A stretch of DNA of 64,000 bases from Pseudomonas tritici (GTDB taxonomy: Bacteria > Pseudomonadota > Gammaproteobacteria > Pseudomonadales > Pseudomonadaceae). Below are positions 8,959 through 16,151 of this stretch, piece after piece. Every line of letters starts with the position of its first letter. Within the stretch, counting starts at the first letter, position 1. The stretch is taken from contig NZ_CP077084.1 of assembly GCF_014268275.3 (NCBI RefSeq), positions 4,526,001-4,590,000 of the forward strand, given 5' to 3'. The translations under genes and the position numbers were made by a program. The notes under the pieces were generated by a model, which did no database searches, was not told the DNA's origin, and saw only the letters and a program-made list of their open reading frames with translations.

Positions 8959-9635
8959 GACGCGTCCTCGCCCCCGTCGGCCGAGCCCAGGCGATAGCCG
9001 AGGCCGCGCACGGTCTCGACAATGCCATTGCCCAATTTTCGCCGCAGGTGGTGGATATGCACGTTGAGCGCGTTGCTTTCCAGCTCATCGTTGAAGCCGT
9101 AGACGCTGTCCTTGAGTTGCTCGCTGGAAAGCACACGGCCTTTGTTATGCAGCAGGGCTTGCAACAGCGCCTGTTCGCGGCGTGACAGGTCCACTGGCTG
9201 GCCGCCCAGGAAAGTTTCGCGGCTGCTCGGATCGTAGGCCAGGCGACCGTGCTCAATCAGGTTGACGCTGCGCCCCGCCATCCGCCGCAGCAGAGTTTGC
9301 AGGCGCGCGGCAAGTTCGCGCAGGTCGAAGGGCTTGAGCAGGTAGTCGTCGGCGCCGGCTTGGAGGCCGTCGACGCGGTTGGTCACCGAGTCCCGTGCGG
9401 TCAGGATCAGTACCGGGATTTCCAGGCCCTGGCTGCGTAGTTGTTGCAGCAGCTTGAGGCCATCTTCGTCCGGCAGGCCGAGGTCGAGCACCATGATGTC
9501 GAATGTCGCCGCCTTGAGCATGGCGCGCGCCGCGCCAGCCGAGGCCACGCGCTCGACGGTAAAACCCTGGGCGGTAAGGCCGGCCACGATGCCGCTGGCG
9601 ATCAGTTCGTCGTCTTCACAGACCAGTACGTGCAT
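8955..9635 (-). CDS. OmpR/PhoB-family response regulator
   Basis: 226 residues: receiver domain at 1-115 (acidic pair EDDE, phospho-Asp in MVLDLGLP, Lys in LLKPFD) and a winged-helix DNA-binding domain at 125-220 (VNVHIHHLRRKLGNG, VRGLGYRLG). It is the partner of the kinase encoded directly downstream, with a 4-bp overlap. An AGGG site precedes the ATG. It probably binds the perfect 11-bp direct repeat at 9731-9752 in the divergent intergenic region and so may control dsbD-tlpA-dsbG and itself. Confidence 0.9.
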   Translation of the reverse strand: MHVLVCEDDELIASGIVAGLTAQGFTVERVASAGAARAMLKAATFDIMVLDLGLPDEDGLKLLQQLRSQGLEIPVLILTARDSVTNRVDGLQAGADDYLLKPFDLRELAARLQTLLRRMAGRSVNLIEHGRLAYDPSSRETFLGGQPVDLSRREQALLQALLHNKGRVLSSEQLKDSVYGFNDELESNALNVHIHHLRRKLGNGIVETVRGLGYRLGSADGGEDAS

Positions 9636-9730
9636 GGTGAACCCTTCATGAAAGATGGGGGTGATTAGAAGTGCAGCGGATTAAGCGCAGATTATGCCGC
9701 TAAATGGTCCACACTCCCTCTAGAATAGCC

Positions 9731-9752
9731 TCGGTTAATCATCGGTTAATCA
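9731..9752 (+). promoter_or_regulatory. Tandem direct repeat, likely response-regulator binding site
   Basis: TCGGTTAATCA occurs twice back to back. The 11-bp period is one helical turn, as in OmpR/PmrA/PhoB-type sites. It lies 46 bp upstream of the dsbD ATG and about 100 bp from the divergent regulator start. Confidence 0.6.
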
Positions 9753-9797
9753 ACGCCACACATTGTGTGCCTACTTGCATCGAACTAAGGCTTGACC

Positions 9798-11525
9798 ATG
9801 CGGCATCTGTTTACCTTTCTGCTGGTGTTGTTCGCAGGGTTTGCCCAGGCCGCGCCTGGTAACCCGTTTGAGACCAAACCCGATTTCCTTCCGGTGGGCA
9901 AAGCCTTCACCTTTACCTCCGAACGTCTTGAAAGTGGCGAGACCCAGCTGTATTGGCAGATTGCCGACGGTTATTACCTGTACAAGCAGCGCATGAAGTT
10001 CGATGGCTTGGCTGAAAAGCCCACGCTGCCGCAAGGCGAGGCCCATAGCGATGAATTCTTCGGTGACCAAGAGGTGTATCGCCAAGGCCTGGAAGTGAAG
10101 ATCCCGGCCGGCGCAACCGGCCAGATCAAGCTCGGCTGGCAGGGCTGTGCCGATGCGGGCCTGTGTTATCCGCCGCAGTCGATCACCGTGGACCTTGGCG
10201 GCAACCCGGCCGTCGCAGCGACCGCCGAAGCTCAGGACCAAAGCCTGGCCAGTGGCCTGCAACAACGCAGCCTGGGTTGGAGCCTGTTGCTGTTCTTCGG
10301 CCTAGGCCTGTTGCTGGCGTTTGCCCCCTGTTCGCTGCCGATGCTGCCGATCCTCGCCGGTCTGGTCGTCGGCAGTGGCGCCAGCCCACGTCGCGGTTTT
10401 GCCTTGGCCAGCAGCTATGTGGTGTGCATGGCGCTGGTGTATGCCGCACTGGGCGTGTTGGCCGCGCTGCTCGGCAGCAATCTAGCCGCGCTGCTGCAAA
10501 CCCCGTGGATCCTCGGCAGCTTCGCCGCCTTGTTCGTGATCCTTGCCCTGCCGATGTTCGGCTTCTTTGAACTGCAACTGCCCGCCTTCCTGCGCGACCG
10601 CCTGGACAACGTCAGCCGCCAGCAAAGCGGTGGCAGCCTGGTCGGCGCCGGGGTTCTCGGCGCACTGTCCGGCCTGCTGGTGGGCCCATGCATGACCGCG
10701 CCGCTGGCCGGCGCCTTGCTCTACATCGCCCAGAGCGGCAATGCGCTGCACGGTGGCCTGATCCTGTTCGCCATGGGCATCGGCATCGGCATCCCACTGT
10801 TGCTGCTGGTCACCGTGGGTAATCGCTTCCTGCCCAAGCCAGGCACCTGGATGAACGTGCTCAAGGGGGTCTTCGGCTTCCTGTTCCTCGGCACCGCCGT
10901 GCTGATGCTGCGCCCGGTGGTTGGCGAAAGCCTGTGGATCGGCCTGTGGGGCGTACTCGCGCTGGTGATGGCTTACTGCGGCTGGACGCTGGCCCGCGAA
11001 TACGGCCTCGCGGCCAAGGTGTTTGGCGCCGGTTCCCTGGTGCTGGGCCTGTGGGGCGCCGTGCTGATGGTCGGCGCAGCCGGTGGCAGCGATGACCTGT
11101 GGCAACCGCTGAAAGTCTACAGCGGCTCGCGGACCGTCGCTGCACCGACCGCCCACGACGCGTTCATGACCATCAACGATCCCGCCGTGCTGCAAAGCCA
11201 ACTCGACAGCGCCAAGGCTCAGGGCCAATGGGTGCTGGTGGACTACTACGCCGACTGGTGCGTGTCGTGCAAGATCATGGAAAAACAGGTCTTCGGCAAA
11301 CCCGAGGTCATGGACGCCCTGAAGGACGTGCGCCTGCTGCGCCTGGACGTTACCGCCGACAACGCCGCCAGCCGCGCGCTGCTCGGCCGCTACAAAGTCC
11401 CTGGCCCACCGAGCTTCGTGTGGATCGGCCCGGACGGTGAAGAGCGCCGCGCCCAACGCATCACCGGCGAAGTCGATGCCGTCACCTTCCTGCAACGCTG
11501 GACGCACACCCGGGACGCCCTCTGA
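9798..11525 (+). CDS. dsbD: Thiol:disulfide interchange protein DsbD
   Basis: 575 residues from the ATG at 9798 (TAAGG 7 bp upstream; an in-frame TTG at 9792 is less likely). A signal peptide (FAGFAQA) is followed by an N-terminal alpha domain with the Cys pair in GCADAGLCYPPQ. Next comes a central membrane domain with about eight helices and its two Cys (FAPCSLPMLP, GPCMTAPLAG). Last is a C-terminal thioredoxin domain with the WCVSCK centre. All six redox Cys are present. It passes electrons from cytosolic thioredoxin to periplasmic acceptors, here probably DsbG and the TlpA-like protein encoded directly after it. The stop abuts the next ATG. It resembles the second DsbD of P. aeruginosa. 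Confidence 0.93.
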   Translation: MRHLFTFLLVLFAGFAQAAPGNPFETKPDFLPVGKAFTFTSERLESGETQLYWQIADGYYLYKQRMKFDGLAEKPTLPQGEAHSDEFFGDQEVYRQGLEVKIPAGATGQIKLGWQGCADAGLCYPPQSITVDLGGNPAVAATAEAQDQSLASGLQQRSLGWSLLLFFGLGLLLAFAPCSLPMLPILAGLVVGSGASPRRGFALASSYVVCMALVYAALGVLAALLGSNLAALLQTPWILGSFAALFVILALPMFGFFELQLPAFLRDRLDNVSRQQSGGSLVGAGVLGALSGLLVGPCMTAPLAGALLYIAQSGNALHGGLILFAMGIGIGIPLLLLVTVGNRFLPKPGTWMNVLKGVFGFLFLGTAVLMLRPVVGESLWIGLWGVLALVMAYCGWTLAREYGLAAKVFGAGSLVLGLWGAVLMVGAAGGSDDLWQPLKVYSGSRTVAAPTAHDAFMTINDPAVLQSQLDSAKAQGQWVLVDYYADWCVSCKIMEKQVFGKPEVMDALKDVRLLRLDVTADNAASRALLGRYKVPGPPSFVWIGPDGEERRAQRITGEVDAVTFLQRWTHTRDAL

Positions 11526-12371
11526 ATGCTGACCCTGACCATCGGCACCTTCGCCATCGCCCTGAATCACTTGCTGCTGATTACCGCGCTGATTCTCGCC
11601 ACTCTGGTGGGCTGGCGCGTGGCCAAGCGTGGCGGTGAAAACCCGGAATCGGTGCTGTTCAGCCTGTTCCTGCTGGCGATGCTGGTAGCTCGCGTCAGCT
11701 TTGTACTGATGTACTGGAGTGATTACCGCCACGACCCGTTGCAGATGGTCGACCTGCGCGACGGCGGTTTCCTCGCCTGGCCCGGCGTGATCGCTCTGGT
11801 CGTCGGCGCCCTGGCCTACGGCTGGCGTCGTCCGGCCCTGCGCAAGCCCCTGAGTGCCGGGGTGATCACCGGCCTGGTGTTCTGGGGCATGACCAGTTTA
11901 TCCCTGAGCCTCTACGACAAAGGCTCGCAACTGCCGGACATCACCCTGCGCAATGCCAACGGCGACGTGGTGCAACTGGCCGACTACAAGGGCGGCCCGC
12001 TGGTGATCAACCTGTGGGCGACCTGGTGCCCGCCGTGCCGTCGCGAAATGCCGGTATTGGAACGCGCCCAACACCAACGCCCCGACGTAACCTTCCTGTT
12101 CGTCAACCAGGCAGAAAACATGCAAAGCGTCAGCACCTTCCTCGCGACTCAGGGCCTGACCCTCGACAACGTGCTGTTCGACGCCAGCGGCCGCCTCGGC
12201 CAGGCCGTGGGCTCGATGGCCTTGCCAACCACCTTGTTCTACAGAGCCGATGGACGCCTGATCAACAGCCACTTGGGCGAACTGTCGCAAGCCAGCCTGG
12301 CCCGCGCCATGGAACCCTTCGATACCGCTCCAATAAGGAAACCGACATGCCCCGCCTCCGCCACCTGCTGA
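11526..12371 (+). CDS. TlpA/ResA-like membrane thiol-disulfide reductase
   Basis: 281 residues. The N-terminal third has four hydrophobic segments (about 8-28, 38-62, 78-97, 107-128) resembling a truncated prolipoprotein diacylglyceryl transferase-like membrane part. A periplasmic thioredoxin-fold domain follows, with WCPPC at about residue 165 and a cis-Pro motif (MALPTTLFY). It probably receives electrons from DsbD and reduces envelope thiols. The ATG is adjacent to the dsbD stop, and the 3' end overlaps dsbG by 25 bp, so the three genes form one operon. Confidence 0.88.
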   Translation: MLTLTIGTFAIALNHLLLITALILATLVGWRVAKRGGENPESVLFSLFLLAMLVARVSFVLMYWSDYRHDPLQMVDLRDGGFLAWPGVIALVVGALAYGWRRPALRKPLSAGVITGLVFWGMTSLSLSLYDKGSQLPDITLRNANGDVVQLADYKGGPLVINLWATWCPPCRREMPVLERAQHQRPDVTFLFVNQAENMQSVSTFLATQGLTLDNVLFDASGRLGQAVGSMALPTTLFYRADGRLINSHLGELSQASLARAMEPFDTAPIRKPTCPASATC

Positions 12372-13108
12372 CCCTGCTGCCGCTGACGCTCGCCGCCACC
12401 TTGGCCCAGGCCGAAGACTGGCCGGCGCCGATCAAACAGATCGAGGCCAAGGGCGCGAAGATCCTCGGCAAATTCGACGCCCCCAGCGGCCTCACCGGCT
12501 ACGCCGCGCAGTACCAGAACCGCGGCATGGCCCTGTACCTGACCGCCGACGGCAAAAACGTGATCGCCGGCAACCTGTACGACGCCCAGGGCAACGACCT
12601 CAGCACCGCGCCCCTCGAAAAACTGGTGTACGCACCGATGGCCAAGGAAGTCTGGGCCAAGATGCAAAAAAGCAGCTGGATCCAGGACGGCGACGTCAAC
12701 GCGCCGCGCACCGTCTACCTGTTCAGCGACCCCAACTGCCCGTACTGCAACATGTTCTGGGAACAGGCACGCCCGTGGGTAAAAGCCGGAAAGGTGCAAT
12801 TGCGCCACATCATGGTCGGCATCATCCGCGAAGACAGCCCAGGCAAATCCGCCGCGCTGCTCGCCGCCAAGGACCCGCAAAAAGCTCTGGAAGAACATGA
12901 AGCCGCCGGTAAAGGCAGCAAGTTGCAGGCACTGGACAAGATTCCGGCGGATATCGAGGCCAAGCTTGATGCCAATATGAAGTTGATGGAGGAGCTGGAA
13001 TTGTCGGCGACGCCGGCGATTTTCTATCTGGATGACAAGGGCGGGCTACAGCAACAGCAAGGGGCGCCTTCGCCGGAGAAGTTGGGGAAGATTATGGGGC
13101 CCAAGTGA
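12347..13108 (+). CDS. dsbG: Periplasmic thiol:disulfide isomerase/chaperone DsbG
   Basis: 253 residues from the ATG at 12347, preceded by AAGGAA and overlapping the upstream gene by 25 bp. Signal peptide ends LAATLAQA. The N-terminal dimerisation part is followed by a thioredoxin-fold domain with CPYC (FSDPNCPYCNMFW) and the cis-Pro loop SATPAIFY. It keeps single Cys residues reduced and isomerises wrong disulfides, using electrons from DsbD. A strong terminator follows. A decayed copy of its last 45 or so bases is found 3 kb away at about 16030-16086. Confidence 0.92.
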   Translation: MPRLRHLLTLLPLTLAATLAQAEDWPAPIKQIEAKGAKILGKFDAPSGLTGYAAQYQNRGMALYLTADGKNVIAGNLYDAQGNDLSTAPLEKLVYAPMAKEVWAKMQKSSWIQDGDVNAPRTVYLFSDPNCPYCNMFWEQARPWVKAGKVQLRHIMVGIIREDSPGKSAALLAAKDPQKALEEHEAAGKGSKLQALDKIPADIEAKLDANMKLMEELELSATPAIFYLDDKGGLQQQQGAPSPEKLGKIMGPK

Positions 13109-13109
13109 G

Positions 13110-13142
13110 AAAAATGCTCCTGCAACAGGCAGGAGCATTTTT
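13110..13142. terminator. Bidirectional terminator after dsbG
   Basis: AAAAATGCTCCTGC and its complement with a 4- to 5-nt loop. A and T runs on both sides allow function on both strands: it ends the dsb operon (+) and could end the convergent paralogue gene (-), whose stop lies 22 bp away. Confidence 0.85.
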
Positions 13143-13163
13143 CACGGTAAAACGACTTTTCGA

Positions 13164-15830
13164 CTATCCGCTCACTCGAATATCAGTGATCGCATAGTCA
13201 TTGCCGGAAGCGCCTGACGACTCATGGCTGCGTATCTCCAGTTGCATCGTTGGTGCATTCGCAACAAACGTGCCCCTCAGCAGTGTCCATGCCATGTTGT
13301 AAAAGGTCGTGACCGGCGTAACAGCACCTGCGCTGGCCCACAGAGACAACCTTGGCAATGGAGCGGCGCCGTTGTAGGTGCAGGCGAGAATGCTGAAATC
13401 ATACGTCGCACCGACTACTAGCCCCGTGAAGACTTTATACAGGACGTTGCCCACGCCAGCAGTACTCGCGGTGCCATTTGCCACGCAGGTCTTGCCAAAA
13501 AACGAGGCATACCTCATCTCGCCAAGGGCTGCTGGTCCGGGAATCCATCCGTTCCAGTTATTGCCGGCAAACGGTGTGAAATCATCCAGCGGCGAAAGCA
13601 CCTGCAGCACCCGCTGAGGGCACACCACATTCGCAGTCGAACTGCCGTTTGTAGCTACGCTGTAAGTTAAGGTCAGGTTGCTTTCGTCCTTCAACTTGTC
13701 CAGCTCGGATCGTAGTACAGGACTCGCCACCCCAGCGGTCTCCTCTGCCACCTTAATCGCTCTGGCCGCGTACACATTGAACGAGTAAGGATTACCGTTT
13801 TTATTCGTCCCGGCTGCCTGCAGCCAGCACTTCTGCCCTGCCCGCAAGAACCACATAGCCTTCATGTGTGAATTGGCATTCCCAGCAAATGTTCTCAGGT
13901 CCAGAGAGGCATTCTGAGTCTCGGGCGGCGTAGCCTCCGGCACGTTCGGCGTTTCCAGGCGCACTGGCAGACTGATATTCAAGTGCAAAGGCGGTGAAGT
14001 CTGCACCTTGCAGGCGGTGGTGACAGTAAACGTGATCTCCACCACTTTACCCAAGCTCTCGATCACGGCCTCCGACGGCAGCAACCAGATCACCGCGCCC
14101 GTCGTGCTACCAGGTTGGGAGGTCACCAACCAGCAAGAACCGTTCGGTCTCTCCCAGCAGATAATGATGGAGTGCTTGGGATTGCTGCCGGTGTACTTCA
14201 CTTCAACATGTACGCCGTTGCGCCCATTGTATGCGGTCAATTGGTCAGCCACCGCCTCCCTCACTGACGGCTCGATCAGTGCCAAAGGCTCCTGCTCGAT
14301 TTTGAAAGTCTGAACAGGAAATTCGTGGGCATCCTCCAGCTCACACTTGCCACAGAAACTCGCCGCAAAGTGCAGCTCAAATTCGCTGCAGTCTGCCAGC
14401 TTTTGCAGCTCGACCCTTGGTATCGAGGCAGCGACTCCATTAGTTTTTCTGGCATCCTTAACAGGGGCATCCACCAAAATATCAATGCGGATAGCACTGC
14501 CGTCTTCACGCTCACCCGTGATCCACATCCAGCGACATTCCGAGCACTCGGCATAATCCCATTCAGCCACAAAAGCTGTCGCTTCCTCCGTAAATGTGCC
14601 GAGGTCCAGGATATGACCCGTTGCATCTTCAATCCCTGGATGAGTGAATTGGGGCAACAATACGTTGACCACCTGCTCAGGTGATTGCTGTGCTTCACCG
14701 CTACTGGCGAATTGAACGGTATAAGTCAGCGTCATCGACATGCTGAAAAAACAAGCAATATCACAGGCAGAAAGCTCGATGGTTGCCGGATCCCCGTCAT
14801 TTTTAATTGTCACGCAGCCGAGTGGCTTTTTTTCGTGACCGGGCCCGCCCACATAAAAACAGATCTGGTCGCCTGCATAGGTTTCCAAGTCGGGGACGTC
14901 TACATTTCCGCGATCTTTGGTGAGCGCAGAGTTAAGGCACCACTCATTGTTGTAAAACGTCGACTGTCGTAGATGAGGGGCCGGCATATTTCCCATGCGA
15001 GGATCGACAATCAGGGCACTGGTAGGGCGAGGACGACCTTCAAGTGCGTTTTCCGGGAGACGCGTCTCATGGATAGGATCGACACTAGCCGGAGGGCGTG
15101 GGTGGCGACCATCGCAAATCCATCCCCAATGAATCGTCAACGCCCCCCAGGGTCGACGACGTCCCATCCAACTGCGTTTCAAAGAAAGTCTGAACTCATG
15201 ACCCGGCACCGCTTCATCAGCAGTCACAACGCGAGAAAAAGCCACTGTCTTGAATGCAAAGGGCGTGCTGTCCTGATCACCCGCTACGTTCACGAATAGT
15301 TGATCGCGTGCTTTAACGAGAGGATGGGCATACGCCACGATCGTTTCATCCCCGGTAAACGTATACATGTCCAAGGTATCCGTGTTGTGAACAGACTTGG
15401 AGTGGACAAACCGGGGCACATAACCTTCAAGGTCTATTTCATCGTAAAAACGTACTTCCACCTCTGCTACCCGAGACTCTGCGGCCTTCCCTCCCACCTT
15501 CCCTCTATACTTGAACAACAGCGTGTGACCCATACCGGATGTAATGATGTTCAGGGGGATTGGGATTTTCCGGGCGCCACCAATACCACTTCTATCCACA
15601 ATCTCTTCGAATACGGGTCCGCCGCCATCCTCAACCCAAATTGTGACGACAATATCCGAGTCATCCATGTCCGGATCCGTGGTCAGGTGCGGGTCATCTT
15701 TCGCATCGAGCGGATATATGCTTCCGCCTTCCCCTTTGTAAACCACTGGGGCTAAAACCTCGATAGCCTTGGGTTTGCGCGTATTAACCGGTTTTAAAGA
15801 AGCATTAGGCGCCGTTATTTTTTTAGCCAT
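13164..15830 (-). CDS. Multidomain beta-rich protein of unknown function, paralogue 1
   Basis: 888 residues. The ATG at 15830 is chosen because it has a GGAG site and matches the start context of the two paralogues. There is no Sec signal and no transmembrane segment; the first 25 residues are basic and Lys/Pro-rich (MAKKITAPN...). The rest reads as alternating Ig-like modules of two kinds: one with SVREAV...NGRNGVHVEVKY, the other with LDLRTFAGNANSHMKAMW and ...W-G-G- patterns. About three pairs are present. The C-terminal ~140 residues look like a jelly-roll carbohydrate-binding fold (GNNWNGWIPG ... NDYAITDIRVSG). It is Cys-rich (CSEC, CGKC). GC is visibly lower than in the neighbours. Similar modules occur, as I recall, in large uncharacterised Pseudomonas proteins. 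No function can be assigned. Confidence 0.8.
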   Translation of the reverse strand: MAKKITAPNASLKPVNTRKPKAIEVLAPVVYKGEGGSIYPLDAKDDPHLTTDPDMDDSDIVVTIWVEDGGGPVFEEIVDRSGIGGARKIPIPLNIITSGMGHTLLFKYRGKVGGKAAESRVAEVEVRFYDEIDLEGYVPRFVHSKSVHNTDTLDMYTFTGDETIVAYAHPLVKARDQLFVNVAGDQDSTPFAFKTVAFSRVVTADEAVPGHEFRLSLKRSWMGRRRPWGALTIHWGWICDGRHPRPPASVDPIHETRLPENALEGRPRPTSALIVDPRMGNMPAPHLRQSTFYNNEWCLNSALTKDRGNVDVPDLETYAGDQICFYVGGPGHEKKPLGCVTIKNDGDPATIELSACDIACFFSMSMTLTYTVQFASSGEAQQSPEQVVNVLLPQFTHPGIEDATGHILDLGTFTEEATAFVAEWDYAECSECRWMWITGEREDGSAIRIDILVDAPVKDARKTNGVAASIPRVELQKLADCSEFELHFAASFCGKCELEDAHEFPVQTFKIEQEPLALIEPSVREAVADQLTAYNGRNGVHVEVKYTGSNPKHSIIICWERPNGSCWLVTSQPGSTTGAVIWLLPSEAVIESLGKVVEITFTVTTACKVQTSPPLHLNISLPVRLETPNVPEATPPETQNASLDLRTFAGNANSHMKAMWFLRAGQKCWLQAAGTNKNGNPYSFNVYAARAIKVAEETAGVASPVLRSELDKLKDESNLTLTYSVATNGSSTANVVCPQRVLQVLSPLDDFTPFAGNNWNGWIPGPAALGEMRYASFFGKTCVANGTASTAGVGNVLYKVFTGLVVGATYDFSILACTYNGAAPLPRLSLWASAGAVTPVTTFYNMAWTLLRGTFVANAPTMQLEIRSHESSGASGNDYAITDIRVSG

Positions 15831-15921
15831 GGTCAGAACTCCGTGTTCCAAGGGTTGTAACCCAAAGCCAGTCTAAGGCCGAGGTCTCCTATTAGTGAGC
15901 ACTTTTAACGCTTCTTCGCCT

Positions 15922-15939
15922 ACTGTCAAAATTAACAGT
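15922..15939 (-). promoter_or_regulatory. Degenerate lux-box-like palindrome upstream of paralogue 1
   Basis: ACTGTCAAAATTAACAGT: the outer half-sites match the perfect palindromes of the two other paralogues (ACTGTCAGATCTGACAGT), the centre has diverged. It keeps the CT-N12-AG frame of lux/las boxes. It lies 92 bp upstream of the ATG; the others lie 95 and 97 bp upstream. Confidence 0.5.
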
Positions 15940-16029
15940 TTTGACGAATTTCCCTTGCTCTCCGATCAATGACCATCCCACAACGCCATAACTTCATTAT
16001 TGTGCTACCCCCAATGTGAATCGAGTAAT

Positions 16030-16086
16030 CAGCAACGAGCGCCTTCGCGGAATAATTGGGGAAGATTTTGGAACCGAGGTAAGTTA
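16030..16086 (+). pseudogene. Decayed fragment of the dsbG 3' end
   Basis: The stretch aligns with the end of dsbG (13051-13108). Allowing one missing base and a short gap, it reads A-P-S-P-E-stop-L-G-K-I-L-E-P-R-stop, against A-P-S-P-E-K-L-G-K-I-M-G-P-K-stop in the intact gene. A block of 15 bases (TTGGGGAAGATT-TGG, one mismatch) is almost identical. Homology fades upstream. It has the same orientation relative to the adjacent paralogue (convergent) as intact dsbG, so it probably came along in a tandem duplication of 'dsbG end plus paralogue'. Confidence 0.65.
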
Positions 16087-16104
16087 CTCAACGGCCTTAC
16101 GAAA

Positions 16105-16129
16105 AGGGCCTTCACACAGTGAAGGCCCT
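16105..16129. terminator. Terminator after paralogue 2
   Basis: An 11-bp perfect stem (AGGGCCTTCAC) with a 3-nt loop. On the minus strand it is followed by TTTTCG, so it probably ends transcription of paralogue 2, whose stop lies 23 bp upstream. Its place relative to the dsbG remnant mirrors that of the terminator after intact dsbG. Confidence 0.7.
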
Positions 16130-16151
16130 ATCTTTACATCGTCTCGGAAAA

